Shown piece by piece: positions 27,025 to 37,335 of a stretch of DNA of 64,000 nucleotides. Location: assembly GCF_004402045.1 (NCBI RefSeq), contig NZ_SOMG01000016.1, positions 124,001 to 188,000 of the forward strand. Reading direction: 5' to 3'. This stretch comes from Lelliottia nimipressuralis (lineage in GTDB: Bacteria > Pseudomonadota > Gammaproteobacteria > Enterobacterales > Enterobacteriaceae). A program made the position numbers and the translations under genes. Within the stretch, counting starts at the first letter, position 1. The number at the start of each line of letters is the position of its first letter. The notes beneath the pieces are model-generated. The model did not search any database. It saw only the letters and a program-made list of their open reading frames with translations, and had not been told where the DNA came from.

Positions 27025-29001
27025 ATGTCTGACGACATGTCTTCTTTTTCGCCTTCGTCAGCGGGCGAACAGGGTGTACTACGTTCTATGCAGGAGGTTG
27101 CGATGAGCTCCGAGGAAGCCAGCAAGATGCTGCGCACCTACAATATTGCCTGGTGGGGCAATAATTACTACGACGTCAACGAACTGGGCCACATTAGCGT
27201 CTGCCCGGATCCCGACGTCCCTGACGCGCGCGTGGATCTCGCCAAACTGGTGAAAGCCCGCGAAGCGCAGGGCCAGCGTTTGCCTGCACTGTTCTGCTTC
27301 CCGCAGATCCTGCAACATCGCCTGCGTTCTATTAACGCTGCGTTCAAGCGTGCGCGTGAATCCTACGGCTATAAAGGCGACTACTTCCTGGTCTATCCGA
27401 TCAAGGTAAACCAGCACCGTCGCGTCATTGAATCCCTGATCCATTCCGGCGAACCGCTGGGCCTGGAAGCGGGCTCCAAAGCGGAACTGATGGCCGTGCT
27501 GGCGCATGCGGGCATGACCCGGTCGGTGATCGTTTGTAATGGCTATAAAGACCGTGAATACATTCGTCTGGCGCTGATTGGCGAGAAGATGGGCCACAAG
27601 GTCTATCTGGTTATCGAGAAGATGACTGAAATCGCGATCGTGCTGGAAGAGGCCGAACGTCTGAACGTGGTGCCACGCCTTGGCGTGCGTGCGCGTCTGG
27701 CGTCGCAAGGTTCCGGTAAATGGCAGTCCTCCGGTGGCGAAAAATCCAAGTTCGGCCTGGCGGCGAACCAGGTTCTGCAGCTGGTGGAGATCCTCCGCGA
27801 GCGCGGTCGTCTGGACAGCATTCAGCTGCTGCACTTCCACCTCGGTTCGCAGATGGCCAACATTCGCGATATCGCGACCGGCGTACGTGAATCTGCACGT
27901 TTTTACGTTGAGCTGCACAAGCTTGGCGTGAATATTCAGTGCTTCGATGTGGGTGGCGGCCTGGGCGTGGACTATGAAGGTACCCGCTCGCAGTCTGACT
28001 GCTCCGTGAACTACGGCCTGAACGAATACGCCAATAACATCATCTGGGCGATCGGCGACGCCTGTGAAGAGAACGGCCTGCCGCACCCGACGGTGATTAC
28101 CGAATCCGGTCGCGCGGTGACCGCGCACCATACGGTGCTGGTCTCTAACATTATCGGCGTTGAGCGCAGCGAAACTACCGAAGCGACGCCTCCGGCAGAC
28201 GATGCCCCGCGTTCCCTGCAAAGCATGTGGGAAACCTGGCAGGAGATGCACGAGCCGGGCACGCGCCGTTCCCTGCGCGAATGGCTGCACGACAGCCAGA
28301 TGGACCTGCACGACATTCACGTGGGTTATTCTTCAGGCACCTTTAGCCTGCAGGAGCGCGCGTGGGCAGAGCAGCTTTATCTGAACATGTGCCACGAAGT
28401 GCAGAAGCAACTCGACCCAAGCAACCGCGCGCACCGTCCGATTATCGACGAGCTGCAGGAGCGCATGGCGGATAAGATCTACGTCAACTTCTCGCTGTTC
28501 CAGTCTATGCCGGATGCCTGGGGTATCGATCAGCTGTTCCCGGTTCTGCCGCTGGAAGGGCTGAACCACGCTCCGGAACGCCGTGCAGTGCTGCTGGACA
28601 TCACCTGTGACTCTGACGGTGCTATCGACCACTACGTTGACGGCGACGGTATCGCAACGACGATGCCAATGCCGGAATACGACCCGGAGAACCCGCCAAT
28701 GCTGGGCTTCTTTATGGTCGGTGCGTATCAGGAGATCCTCGGCAACATGCACAACCTGTTCGGTGATACCGAGGCGGTTGACGTATTTGTCTTCCCTGAC
28801 GGCAACGTGGAAATCGAGCTGTCCGATGAAGGGGACACCGTGGCGGACATGCTGGAATACGTACAGTTGGATCCGAAAAAACTGCTCACTCAGTTCCGCG
28901 ACCAGGTGAAAAACACCGGTCTGGATGATGCGCTGCAGCAGCAGTTCCTGGAAGAGTTTGAAGCGGGTCTGTACGGGTACACCTACCTGGAAGACGAGTA
29001 G
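27025..29001 (+). CDS. speA: biosynthetic arginine decarboxylase
   Basis: PLP enzyme converting arginine to agmatine, the first step of the arginine route to putrescine. It has 658 residues as in E. coli. The barrel domain carries the PLP lysine in [14 protein letters not shown] near 122-135, with [10 protein letters not shown] near 148-157, FHLGSQ near 272 and [13 protein letters not shown] near 310. The C-terminal domain has the substrate cysteine in [15 protein letters not shown] near 524-538. The ATG at 27025 was chosen because it gives the E. coli start MSDDM; an ATG four codons upstream overlaps yqgB. SpeB, 209 bases downstream, uses the product. Confidence 0.98.
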   Translation: MSDDMSSFSPSSAGEQGVLRSMQEVAMSSEEASKMLRTYNIAWWGNNYYDVNELGHISVCPDPDVPDARVDLAKLVKAREAQGQRLPALFCFPQILQHRLRSINAAFKRARESYGYKGDYFLVYPIKVNQHRRVIESLIHSGEPLGLEAGSKAELMAVLAHAGMTRSVIVCNGYKDREYIRLALIGEKMGHKVYLVIEKMTEIAIVLEEAERLNVVPRLGVRARLASQGSGKWQSSGGEKSKFGLAANQVLQLVEILRERGRLDSIQLLHFHLGSQMANIRDIATGVRESARFYVELHKLGVNIQCFDVGGGLGVDYEGTRSQSDCSVNYGLNEYANNIIWAIGDACEENGLPHPTVITESGRAVTAHHTVLVSNIIGVERSETTEATPPADDAPRSLQSMWETWQEMHEPGTRRSLREWLHDSQMDLHDIHVGYSSGTFSLQERAWAEQLYLNMCHEVQKQLDPSNRAHRPIIDELQERMADKIYVNFSLFQSMPDAWGIDQLFPVLPLEGLNHAPERRAVLLDITCDSDGAIDHYVDGDGIATTMPMPEYDPENPPMLGFFMVGAYQEILGNMHNLFGDTEAVDVFVFPDGNVEIELSDEGDTVADMLEYVQLDPKKLLTQFRDQVKNTGLDDALQQQFLEEFEAGLYGYTYLEDE

Positions 29002-29005
29002 GTAA

Positions 29006-29046
29006 CCACCCTCTCCCGGTGGGAGAGGGGCGGGGTGAGGGCATCA
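29006..29046. repeat. dispersed palindromic repeat, copy 3 (inverted)
   Basis: ccaccctctcccggtgggagagg followed by ggcggggtgagggcat. It is the same family as the copies near 10013, 14570, 41072 and 55782 but in the opposite orientation. It begins four bases after the speA stop. Confidence 0.7.
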
Positions 29047-29070
29047 GACCGCGCAATGCCCTATACTCAC

Positions 29071-29099
29071 TTGAACCCGTATGCATTACCGGCGATAAT
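29071..29099 (+). promoter_or_regulatory. candidate speB promoter
   Basis: ttgaac at 29071-29076 and gataat at 29094-29099 are separated by exactly 17 bases, a strong sigma-70 match. The expected start is near 29106. A terminator hairpin follows before speB. Confidence 0.6.
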
Positions 29100-29125
29100 T
29101 CGCCCCAATTAGCGATTTACGAATC

Positions 29126-29170
29126 AATCCCTTCCTCGTCGGGTTTAACGACGCGGAGGGGATTTTTTTT
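29126..29170 (+). terminator. intrinsic terminator in the speB leader
   Basis: Arms aatcccttcctcgtcg and cgacgcggaggggatt pair with one mismatch and one wobble around a short ggtttaa loop, then tttttttt. It lies about 20 bases after the expected speB transcript start and 40 bases before the speB ATG, so it would stop speA read-through and most transcripts from the local promoter. Confidence 0.8.
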
Positions 29171-29210
29171 CATCTGTTTTTAATGTATCGACTTTAAAAG
29201 AGGTCAGGAC

Positions 29211-30131
29211 ATGAGCACTTTAGGTCATCAGTACGATAACTCTCTGGTATCTAACGCGTTTGGTTTTTTACGCCTTCCGATGAACTTCCAGCCGTACGAC
29301 AGTGACGCTGACTGGGTCATCACCGGTGTGCCGTTCGATATGGCAACCTCTGGCCGTGCGGGTGGTCGTCACGGCCCGGCAGCGATCCGTCAGGTATCCA
29401 CTAACCTGGCCTGGGAGCATAACCGCTTCCCGTGGAACTTTGACATGCGCGAGCGTCTGAACGTGGTGGACTGCGGTGACCTGGTGTACGCCTTCGGCGA
29501 CGCGCGTGAGATGAGCGAAAAGCTGCAGGAGCACGCCGAGAAGCTGCTGGCTGCCGGTAAGCGCATGCTCTCCTTCGGTGGCGACCATTTCGTGACCCTG
29601 CCGCTGCTGCGCGCCCACGCGAAGCACTTCGGTAAAATGGCGCTGGTGCACTTCGATGCGCATACCGACACCTACGCGAACGGCTGCGAGTTTGACCACG
29701 GTACCATGTTCTTCACCGCGCCAAACGAAGGCTTGATCGACCCGAACCACTCGGTGCAGATCGGCATCCGTACCGAGTTCGACAAAGACAACGGCTTCAC
29801 CGTGCTGGATGCGGGCCAGGTGAACGATCGCAGCGTTGATGACATCATCGCTCAGGTGAAGCAGATCGTCGGTGATATGCCTGTTTACCTGACCTTCGAC
29901 ATCGACTGTCTGGATCCGGCGTTTGCTCCAGGCACCGGCACGCCGGTGATCGGCGGCCTGACCTCAGATCGTGCCATCAAACTGGTGCGCGGCCTGAAGG
30001 ATCTGAACATTGTCGGGATGGACGTGGTGGAAGTGGCGCCTGCCTATGACCAGTCCGAAATCACCGCGCTGGCCGCGGCGACCCTGGCACTGGAAATGCT
30101 CTACATCCAGGCGGCGAAAAAAGGCGAATAA
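29211..30131 (+). CDS. speB: agmatinase (agmatine ureohydrolase)
   Basis: Mn2+ enzyme that converts agmatine to putrescine and urea. It has 306 residues as in E. coli. The arginase-family metal motifs are [14 protein letters not shown] near 122-135 (His ligand), [14 protein letters not shown] near 146-159 (Asp-x-His-x-Asp) and [22 protein letters not shown] near 227-248. A gaggtcagg ribosome site precedes the ATG. Its own promoter and a leader terminator lie upstream, so it can be controlled apart from speA. Confidence 0.98.
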   Translation: MSTLGHQYDNSLVSNAFGFLRLPMNFQPYDSDADWVITGVPFDMATSGRAGGRHGPAAIRQVSTNLAWEHNRFPWNFDMRERLNVVDCGDLVYAFGDAREMSEKLQEHAEKLLAAGKRMLSFGGDHFVTLPLLRAHAKHFGKMALVHFDAHTDTYANGCEFDHGTMFFTAPNEGLIDPNHSVQIGIRTEFDKDNGFTVLDAGQVNDRSVDDIIAQVKQIVGDMPVYLTFDIDCLDPAFAPGTGTPVIGGLTSDRAIKLVRGLKDLNIVGMDVVEVAPAYDQSEITALAAATLALEMLYIQAAKKGE

Positions 30132-30146
30132 GCCTTACGTGATGTG

Positions 30147-30176
30147 AAAAAAAACCTCTCCATGGAGAGGTTTTTT
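30147..30176. terminator. bidirectional terminator between speB and the OprD-type porin
   Basis: aaaaaacctctc / gagaggtttttt with a catg loop, a 12-bp stem flanked by A and T runs. It serves both convergent genes. Confidence 0.9.
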
Positions 30177-30183
30177 ATTGTCT

Positions 30184-31452
30184 TCAGAACACGTTAAATG
30201 GGTATTCCACGTAAGCGCGGATCTCGTCCCCGCCCACGTTGTAATCGCTGGCGTTGCTTGAGACGCGCAGTACGGAATAGCGCAGTTTCAGCTTGAGGTC
30301 TTTCGCCGGGCCATCCTGCACCTGGTACTGGATCTGGTTAAACCACTCGTGCTCTTTGCCGTTGCTGGTTTCAGACGTTTTGATGTTGTCGCCACGCACG
30401 TAGGCCGTGGTCCAGCTCAGCCCCGGCAAGCCCAGGCCGCCGAAGTCCAGACCGTAAGACGCCTGCCATGAACGCTCGTCTTCGCCGTTGAAATCAGACC
30501 AGTAAGAGTTCGCCAGCCAGATGGTGTTGCCGCCGTCACCCACGCCGCCCTGGTCACGGTAGCCGCCGTAGTTGTAACCGGTGCTGCCGCTGCTCTGCTG
30601 GTACGCCACTTTGAACGTATGAATGTCCCAGATGTAGCTCGCCGCCAGGCTCCAGATGGTGTTGCTTCGGCCCGTGTTGAGGTTGTCAGCGTAACCCTGA
30701 TCAAGACGGGAGTTATAACCGTTGAAGTCGAGCACCAGCTGCTGCCCGGTGCTGAACGGTTGTTTGAAGTTCATGCCCAGGTACTGCTTGTTCATCACCT
30801 CTTCATTATGAGAAGCGTACAGCGCGCCGCTGAACTGGTCGTTGAACTGGTAGCTCGCACCGCCGAAGGAGAGGCTCTTCAGCCCGCTGTCGTGGCGATC
30901 GTCGCTTTTACGCTGCTCATCGGTGAAGTAACCGGCGTTGATTTCCAGACCGTCGATCTCTTTTGAAGTCAGCATGGCGCCGGTGTAGCTTTCAAACAGC
31001 AGGCGAGAGCTGTCGGCATTCACGATGGGCAGCTCAGGACGCTGATTCCCGTAGCTCAGTACGGTATTCGAGATGCGCATTTTTGCGGTTGCGCCAAACT
31101 TTGCCAGATCGGATTTTGCCCGGCCGTCGTCTTCCTGTTTAAAGAAGTCGATGCCGCCAGCGCCACTCTTGCCGCGGCCGCCGTCCAGGCGCACGCCGTA
31201 TTGCGCGATGCCATCGACCCCAAAGCCCACCAGCCCTTCGGTATAACCGGATTCAAAGGTGGCAATAATACCCTGGCCCCATTCGGCTTTGTCCTGCTGG
31301 CCCTGATGGTAGTCGCGGCTGATATACGCATTGCGTAAAAACAGATCCAGATGGCTGTCGTCAATAAAACCCTGGCTGCCGGATTGCTGGCTTGCAGCGG
31401 CGGATAATGCGGTAAATAAGCTTAAAGCAATTAATGATAATTCTTTTTTCAC
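30184..31452 (-). CDS. OprD-family outer-membrane porin
   Basis: Outer-membrane substrate-selective porin, 422 residues. A signal peptide (MKKELSLIALSLFTALSAAA) is followed by a beta-barrel sequence with the OprD opening GFIDDSHLDLFLRNAYISRDY and ends in a terminal phenylalanine (YVEYPFNVF), as outer-membrane barrels do. OprD channels take up amino acids, peptides, aromatic acids or chitosugars; nothing here shows which. It is shorter than chitoporin ChiP (about 468). In E. coli loiP and speB are neighbours, so this gene is an insertion at this locus. The speA-speB context hints at basic amino acids or polyamines but proves nothing. Confidence 0.88.
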   Translation of the reverse strand: MKKELSLIALSLFTALSAAASQQSGSQGFIDDSHLDLFLRNAYISRDYHQGQQDKAEWGQGIIATFESGYTEGLVGFGVDGIAQYGVRLDGGRGKSGAGGIDFFKQEDDGRAKSDLAKFGATAKMRISNTVLSYGNQRPELPIVNADSSRLLFESYTGAMLTSKEIDGLEINAGYFTDEQRKSDDRHDSGLKSLSFGGASYQFNDQFSGALYASHNEEVMNKQYLGMNFKQPFSTGQQLVLDFNGYNSRLDQGYADNLNTGRSNTIWSLAASYIWDIHTFKVAYQQSSGSTGYNYGGYRDQGGVGDGGNTIWLANSYWSDFNGEDERSWQASYGLDFGGLGLPGLSWTTAYVRGDNIKTSETSNGKEHEWFNQIQYQVQDGPAKDLKLKLRYSVLRVSSNASDYNVGGDEIRAYVEYPFNVF

Positions 31453-31662
31453 GGAGGGAACGTCTCTGTCTGGATATATTAATTTGAATAACTGCGGGGG
31501 TGATAATTACCGGAAAAAGTAACGTTTGCAATAATTATGTGACCAGACATTTCAATGGTTAAGTGCAGATATGGCGGGGCTTTACAGGGCATTGTCGATA
31601 TGTGCGGTTAAGTTAACAATTCATGCGAAATAAAAAGGATGCAAATCTGCCTCCTTCCAAAA

Positions 31663-32421
31663 TTATTTAATTCCGTCTGCGGCCATACGGTCGCGAATAT
31701 GTTGTGCACGCTCTTCTGAGGCAGGGTGATCGTCAAACATGGAGCTTTGGCGTCCCGCTTCCAGTTTGGCCAGCTTTTCAAAGCTGGTGGCTAAACCTGA
31801 TGGATTAATACCGCGTTTGCGCAACAGATCGTAGGAGTAGTCATCCGCTTCGGACTCCTGACGCTGTGAGAACTGGGAGTTAACCAGTTTTTCACCGACA
31901 TCGCCAAGCTGTGATTGTGACAGGCTGCCAACGATACCGCCCGCTGAGGCCGCCGCAGCGCGGATGGCATTGGTGCCTAAGGCAACCTGCATCCCTTTCT
32001 TCACGTGGCCGAGTGCAACGTGGCCCATTTCATGACCGATAACCGCTTCGACTTCATTGTCGGTCATCATATCCATCAATCCGCTATAGACGCGGATACA
32101 GCCGTTCGCCATGGCGAACGCATTCACGTCTTTCGCCATGTAAACCTTGTAGTTCACCGGCTGGCCGTTGATGTTGTCGCCCAGCGCGGAAGCAATCTTA
32201 TTCAGACGCTGCGTGTAGGTACTGTTAGCCGGCGCAAGCGTGGCTTTTCCGTCCATATCTTTACAGGCCTGGTCGCTCAGCGCTTTAACCTGCGCATCGC
32301 TCAGGGAATAGGCCTGAAAGGCTTCTGCGCCTGACGTCATCAGGCCGTTAGAATCCATACTCTGACAGCCGCTCAGCAGGAGCGTTGTACCCAGGGCCAG
32401 CACTATTGCACGCATTTTCAT
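31663..32421 (-). CDS. loiP: LoiP/YggG metalloprotease lipoprotein
   Basis: M48-family zinc protease anchored in the outer membrane; in E. coli it is induced at low osmolarity. It has 252 residues. The lipobox is LLSGC near 17-21. The zinc motif HEMGH is in VEAVIGHEMGHVALGH near 131-146, with the third ligand glutamate in RQESEADDYSYDLL near 190-203. The start at 32421 (MKMRAIV) aligns with E. coli; an in-frame ATG 16 codons upstream gives a worse signal sequence. It is divergent from tktA. Confidence 0.95.
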   Translation of the reverse strand: MKMRAIVLALGTTLLLSGCQSMDSNGLMTSGAEAFQAYSLSDAQVKALSDQACKDMDGKATLAPANSTYTQRLNKIASALGDNINGQPVNYKVYMAKDVNAFAMANGCIRVYSGLMDMMTDNEVEAVIGHEMGHVALGHVKKGMQVALGTNAIRAAAASAGGIVGSLSQSQLGDVGEKLVNSQFSQRQESEADDYSYDLLRKRGINPSGLATSFEKLAKLEAGRQSSMFDDHPASEERAQHIRDRMAADGIK

Positions 32422-32693
32422 GAGGTTGCTTCCGTACTCGTTAATCTGAATAAAATCCGAAAAGTGCACCGTCAGCGAAGCCGGTGTCGGGCTAAGTATA
32501 AGGAATATCTACAGGGCCGGGCGAGCAGATTGCGCAACATGCGAGCATGATCCAGAGATTTCTTAACAAGCAAAAGAATGGTCCATGTACATGGCATGCC
32601 GCTTGGGTTACATTGTTGGCACTTTTTTCCGGCGTAGCCCAAAACGCGCTGTCGTCAAGGGCATGGCCTTTAACAGTCCGATCTGGAGTTAAA

Positions 32694-34685
32694 ATGTCCT
32701 CACGTAAAGAGCTTGCTAATGCTATTCGTGCGCTGAGCATGGACGCAGTACAGAAAGCCAAATCCGGCCACCCAGGGGCTCCTATGGGTATGGCTGATAT
32801 CGCCGAAGTCCTGTGGCGTGATTTCCTGAACCACAACCCGCAGAACCCGTCATGGGCTGACCGCGACCGCTTCGTGCTGTCCAACGGCCACGGCTCTATG
32901 CTGATCTATAGCCTGCTGCACCTCACTGGTTACGATCTGCCTATTGAAGAGCTGAAAAACTTCCGTCAACTGCACTCCAAAACTCCAGGTCACCCGGAAG
33001 TGGGCTACACCGCTGGCGTAGAAACCACCACCGGCCCGCTGGGTCAGGGTATTGCTAACGCTGTGGGTATGGCGATTGCTGAGAAGACGCTGGCGGCACA
33101 GTTCAACCGTCCTGGTCACGACATCGTAGACCACTTCACCTACGCGTTCATGGGCGACGGCTGCATGATGGAAGGCATTTCTCACGAAGTGTGCTCCCTG
33201 GCAGGTACCCTGAAGCTGGGCAAACTGGTTGCGTTCTATGACGACAACGGTATCTCCATCGACGGTCACGTTGAAGGCTGGTTCACTGATGACACCGCTA
33301 AACGTTTCGAAGCCTACGGCTGGCACGTTGTGCGTGGCGTTGATGGCCACGATGCTGACTCGATTAAACGTGCGGTAGAAGAAGCGCGCGCGGTCACTGA
33401 CAAACCGTCCCTGCTGATGTGCAAAACCATCATCGGCTTCGGTTCACCGAACAAAGCGGGTACTCACGACTCTCACGGCGCACCACTGGGCGACGCGGAA
33501 ATCGCACTGACCCGTGAAGCACTGGGCTGGAAACACCCTGCATTCGAAATCCCATCTGACATTTATGCTCAGTGGGATGCAAAAGAAGCGGGTCAGGCGA
33601 AAGAAGCGGCATGGAATGAGAAGTTCTCTGCTTACGCGAAAGCCTTCCCACAGGAAGCGGCTGAATTCACTCGTCGTATGAAAGGCGACATGCCGTCTGA
33701 CTTCGACGCGAAAGCGAACGAATTCATCGCTAAGCTGCAGGCGAACCCATCTAAAATCGCCAGCCGTAAAGCGTCTCAGAATGCGATCGAAGCGTTCGGT
33801 CCACTGCTTCCGGAATTCCTGGGCGGTTCCGCTGACCTGGCACCTTCCAACCTGACCCTGTGGTCTGGTTCTAAGCCTATCAACGAAAATACTGCCGGCA
33901 ACTACATCCATTACGGTGTACGTGAATTCGGTATGACGGCTATTGCGAACGGTATCTCCCTGCACGGCGGTTTCCTGCCGTACACGTCTACCTTCCTGAT
34001 GTTCGTAGAATATGCACGTAATGCCGTGCGTATGGCTGCGCTGATGAAACAGCGTCAGGTGATGGTCTACACTCACGACTCAATCGGTCTGGGCGAAGAC
34101 GGTCCAACCCACCAGCCGGTAGAGCAGGTGGCTTCCCTGCGTGTGACCCCGAACATGAGCACATGGCGTCCATGTGACCAGGTTGAATCTGCCGTTGCGT
34201 GGAAATACGGTGTTGAGCGTCATGACGGCCCAACCGCACTGATCCTCTCCCGTCAGAACCTGGCGCAGCAGGATCGTACGCCAGAGCAGCTGGCGAACAT
34301 CGCTCGCGGTGGCTACGTGCTGAAAGATTGCGCAGGCCAGCCTGAGCTGATCTTCATCGCAACCGGTTCTGAAGTTGAGCTGGCTGTCGCGGCCTGGGAC
34401 AAACTGACTGCCGAAGGCGTGAAGGCGCGCGTGGTATCCATGCCGTCTACCGATGCGTTCGACAAGCAGGATGCTGCTTACCGTGAATCTGTTCTGCCTA
34501 AAGCGGTTTCTGCTCGTGTTGCAGTGGAAGCGGGTATCGCTGACTACTGGTTCAAATATGTGGGCCTGAACGGCGCAATCGTCGGCATGACCACCTTCGG
34601 TGAATCTGCTCCGGCGGAACTGCTGTTTGAAGAGTTCGGCTTCACCGTTGAGAACGTTGTCGCGAAGGCGAAAGAACTGCTGTAA
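32694..34685 (+). CDS. tktA: transketolase 1
   Basis: Thiamine-diphosphate enzyme moving two-carbon units between sugars in the non-oxidative pentose phosphate pathway. It has 663 residues as in E. coli TktA. The TPP motif is [18 protein letters not shown] near 154-171 with its asparagine in [11 protein letters not shown] near 181-191; other sites are GHPGAPMG near 25, [11 protein letters not shown] near 411-421 and [18 protein letters not shown] near 461-478. The ATG at 32694 follows ctggag; the open frame 49 codons upstream was excluded. The 270-base gap to loiP holds no gene. Confidence 0.98.
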   Translation: MSSRKELANAIRALSMDAVQKAKSGHPGAPMGMADIAEVLWRDFLNHNPQNPSWADRDRFVLSNGHGSMLIYSLLHLTGYDLPIEELKNFRQLHSKTPGHPEVGYTAGVETTTGPLGQGIANAVGMAIAEKTLAAQFNRPGHDIVDHFTYAFMGDGCMMEGISHEVCSLAGTLKLGKLVAFYDDNGISIDGHVEGWFTDDTAKRFEAYGWHVVRGVDGHDADSIKRAVEEARAVTDKPSLLMCKTIIGFGSPNKAGTHDSHGAPLGDAEIALTREALGWKHPAFEIPSDIYAQWDAKEAGQAKEAAWNEKFSAYAKAFPQEAAEFTRRMKGDMPSDFDAKANEFIAKLQANPSKIASRKASQNAIEAFGPLLPEFLGGSADLAPSNLTLWSGSKPINENTAGNYIHYGVREFGMTAIANGISLHGGFLPYTSTFLMFVEYARNAVRMAALMKQRQVMVYTHDSIGLGEDGPTHQPVEQVASLRVTPNMSTWRPCDQVESAVAWKYGVERHDGPTALILSRQNLAQQDRTPEQLANIARGGYVLKDCAGQPELIFIATGSEVELAVAAWDKLTAEGVKARVVSMPSTDAFDKQDAAYRESVLPKAVSARVAVEAGIADYWFKYVGLNGAIVGMTTFGESAPAELLFEEFGFTVENVVAKAKELL

Positions 34686-34694
34686 TTGCTGTTT

Positions 34695-34772
34695 TGCCCG
34701 GTGGCGCTACGCTTACCGGGCCAACAAATAGCACGAAAGTAGGCCGGGTAAGCGCTAGCGCGCCACCCGGCT
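34695..34772. repeat. REP pair (BIME) after tktA
   Basis: Two REP palindromes in opposite orientation (tgcccggtggcgctacgc from 34695 and taggccgggtaagcgctagc from 34740). The second ends in a T-run (cttttttg), so it could also act as the tktA terminator. Confidence 0.8.
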
Positions 34773-35010
34773 TTTTTGTCGGCATTATTCCACCGAAAAT
34801 GTGACGCAAGTCATATAGCTCGCTTATTCATCTGGACAGACATTCCTTTTATTCCCCGATTCGCTTATTCTTGCTGAAGCGTTTCAGTCGATTAAATGTT
34901 CGACAATTGACCAATCAATCGCAGTTTGTGACAGCAAGGATTCCCCTTCGGGCGTAGCTGGATTACTCTTTCAGCCACCTCAGATTCAGGGATAGCTTTG
35001 CAGGAGATCT
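34773..35010 (+). promoter_or_regulatory. epd-pgk-fbaA control region with CRP and Cra sites
   Basis: A CRP-like site tgtga-cgcaag-tcata is at 34800-34815. A perfect Cra (FruR) palindrome tgaagcgtttca is at 34875-34886. CRP and Cra control of this operon is known in E. coli. No gene is present in the gap from 34686 to 35010. Confidence 0.7.
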
Positions 35011-36030
35011 ATGACCGTACGCGTAGCGATTAATGGCTTCGGTCGCATCGGGCGTAATGTGGTTCGTGCTTTGTATGAATCCGGACGTCGAGCGGAGATG
35101 ACCGTGGTGGCAATCAATGAACTGGCGGATGCTACGGGCATGGCGCATTTGTTGAAATATGATACCAGCCACGGACGCTTTGCCTGGGATGTACGCCAGG
35201 AACGAGATCAGCTTTTTGTCGGTGACGATGCTATTCGTGTGCTGCATGAGAACAGCATTTCCGGGTTGCCCTGGCGTGAACTGGGTGTGGATGTGGTGCT
35301 TGACTGTACCGGTGTGTACGGCAACCGCGAACATGGCGAAGCGCATCTGGCAGCAGGCGCGAAGAAAGTCCTGTTTTCTCATCCCGGCAGTAACGACCTC
35401 GACGCGACCGTCGTGTTTGGCGTCAACCAGCATGAACTGCAAGCCGAACACCGCATTGTCTCCAACGCCTCCTGTACGACTAACTGCATTATTCCGGTCA
35501 TCAAACTGTTAGACGATGCGTATGGCATTGAATCTGGCACCGTGACCACGATTCACTCCGCCATGCACGATCAGCAGGTAATTGACGCTTACCACCCGGA
35601 TTTACGGCGCACGCGTGCAGCGAGCCAGTCAATCATTCCGGTGGACACAAAGCTGGCTGCAGGGATCACCCGAATTTTTCCGCAGTTTAAAGACCGTTTT
35701 GAAGCGATTGCCGTGCGAGTTCCGACGATCAATGTCACCGCAATCGACCTTAGCGTGACGGTGAAAAAACCGGTAAAAGCCTGTGAAGTCAACCTGTTGC
35801 TGCAAAAAGCGGCACAGGGGGCATTTCATGGTATAGTTGACTATACGGAATTACCGTTGGTCTCAGTGGATTTTAACCACGACCCGCATAGCGCCATTGT
35901 TGATGGCACTCAAACGCGCGTCAGTGGCGCACACCTTATCAAGACGCTGGTCTGGTGTGATAACGAATGGGGCTTTGCTAACCGAATGCTCGACACCACG
36001 TTAGCAATGGCCGCTCAAGGTTTCAGGTAA
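35011..36030 (+). CDS. epd: D-erythrose-4-phosphate dehydrogenase
   Basis: NAD-dependent enzyme oxidising erythrose 4-phosphate to 4-phosphoerythronate, the first step of PLP synthesis in this group. It has 339 residues and a GAPDH fold: the Rossmann motif [18 protein letters not shown] near 7-24 and the catalytic cysteine in [15 protein letters not shown] near 151-165. It differs from GapA in the S-loop, and its position as first gene before pgk and fbaA identifies it. Its substrate is a product of transketolase, encoded next door. Confidence 0.97.
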   Translation: MTVRVAINGFGRIGRNVVRALYESGRRAEMTVVAINELADATGMAHLLKYDTSHGRFAWDVRQERDQLFVGDDAIRVLHENSISGLPWRELGVDVVLDCTGVYGNREHGEAHLAAGAKKVLFSHPGSNDLDATVVFGVNQHELQAEHRIVSNASCTTNCIIPVIKLLDDAYGIESGTVTTIHSAMHDQQVIDAYHPDLRRTRAASQSIIPVDTKLAAGITRIFPQFKDRFEAIAVRVPTINVTAIDLSVTVKKPVKACEVNLLLQKAAQGAFHGIVDYTELPLVSVDFNHDPHSAIVDGTQTRVSGAHLIKTLVWCDNEWGFANRMLDTTLAMAAQGFR

Positions 36031-36079
36031 GACGCATCGTGCGTCTGCAAAACTTTAAGAATCAACGAGAGGATTCACC

Positions 36080-37243
36080 ATGTCTGTAATTAAGATGACC
36101 GATCTGGATCTGGCTGGTAAACGCGTTTTCATCCGTGCCGATCTGAACGTACCGGTTAAAGATGGCAAAGTGACCAGCGACGCGCGTATTCGTGCATCTC
36201 TGCCAACCATCGAACTGGCTCTGAAGCAGGGCGCTAAAGTGATGGTAACCTCCCACCTGGGTCGTCCAACTGAAGGCGAGTACAACGAAGAGTTCTCTCT
36301 GCTGCCAGTTGTTAATTACCTGAAAGACAAACTGTCTAACCCTGTTCGCCTGGTAAAAGATTACCTGGACGGCGTTGAAGTCGCTGCCGGTGAACTGGTG
36401 GTTCTGGAAAACGTTCGCTTCAACAAAGGCGAGAAGAAAGACGACGAAGCGCTGTCCAAAAAATACGCTGCACTGTGCGACGTATTCGTGATGGATGCAT
36501 TCGGTACGGCTCACCGTGCACAGGCTTCTACCCACGGTATCGGTAAATTTGCAGACGTTGCGTGTGCTGGTCCTCTGCTGGCTGACGAACTGGAAGCACT
36601 GGGTAAAGCGCTGAAAGAACCTGCTCGTCCAATGGTGGCTATCGTTGGCGGTTCTAAAGTTTCTACCAAACTGACCGTTCTGGATTCCCTGTCTAAAATC
36701 GCTGACCAGCTGATCGTTGGCGGTGGTATCGCGAACACCTTCGTTGCCGCTCAGGGCCACAACGTCGGTAAATCCCTGTACGAAGCAGACCTGGTTGACG
36801 AAGCAAAACGCCTGCTGACAACCTGTGATATCCCGGTTCCAACTGACGTTCGCGTTGCGACTGAGTTCTCTGAAACTGCAACAGCGACCCTGAAATCTGT
36901 AAACGACATCAAAGATGAAGAGCAGATTCTGGACCTGGGCGACGTTTCTGCACAGAAACTGGCTGAAATCCTGAAAAACGCAAAAACCATCCTGTGGAAC
37001 GGCCCTGTTGGCGTGTTTGAATTCCCGAACTTCCGCAAAGGTACTGAAATCGTAGCTAACGCTATCGCAGACAGCGAAGCGTTCTCTATTGCAGGCGGTG
37101 GTGACACCCTGGCAGCAATCGATCTGTTCGGTATCGCTGACAAGATCTCCTACATCTCCACTGGTGGCGGTGCATTCCTCGAATTCGTGGAAGGCAAAGT
37201 ACTGCCAGCAGTAGCAATGCTCGAAGAGCGCGCTAAGAAGTAA
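36080..37243 (+). CDS. pgk: phosphoglycerate kinase
   Basis: Glycolytic enzyme transferring phosphate from 1,3-bisphosphoglycerate to ADP. It has 387 residues, as in E. coli. The family signature [18 protein letters not shown] is near 14-31; [10 protein letters not shown] near 57-66, [10 protein letters not shown] near 145, the nucleotide loop [13 protein letters not shown] near 188-200 and the final [13 protein letters not shown] ... [10 protein letters not shown] near 338-370 are present. It lies between epd (49 bases before) and fbaA. Codon use is strongly biased, as in highly expressed genes. Confidence 0.98.
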   Translation: MSVIKMTDLDLAGKRVFIRADLNVPVKDGKVTSDARIRASLPTIELALKQGAKVMVTSHLGRPTEGEYNEEFSLLPVVNYLKDKLSNPVRLVKDYLDGVEVAAGELVVLENVRFNKGEKKDDEALSKKYAALCDVFVMDAFGTAHRAQASTHGIGKFADVACAGPLLADELEALGKALKEPARPMVAIVGGSKVSTKLTVLDSLSKIADQLIVGGGIANTFVAAQGHNVGKSLYEADLVDEAKRLLTTCDIPVPTDVRVATEFSETATATLKSVNDIKDEEQILDLGDVSAQKLAEILKNAKTILWNGPVGVFEFPNFRKGTEIVANAIADSEAFSIAGGGDTLAAIDLFGIADKISYISTGGGAFLEFVEGKVLPAVAMLEERAKK

Positions 37244-37252
37244 GCCATTCAA

Positions 37253-37276
37253 GGGCAGGGAAACCTGCCCAATTTT
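37253..37276 (+). terminator. hairpin between pgk and fbaA
   Basis: gggcagg / cctgccc with a short loop at 37253-37270, followed by aatttt. It may attenuate read-through or mark a message-processing point inside the operon. Confidence 0.5.
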
Positions 37277-37335
37277 CAGCGCGCTTTTAAGAGCTCGCAC
37301 CTTTTCTAACGGCCGAAGATACAGGACTAAGCAAC

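Noticed and set aside
32547-32693. In-frame extension of tktA by 49 codons
   Set aside because: TktA families start at [11 protein letters not shown]; the extension lies in the leader and has no match.
36062-37300. 412-codon minus-strand frame opposite pgk
   Set aside because: Shadow of a highly expressed gene with biased codons; it also covers both flanking gaps without any start signal.
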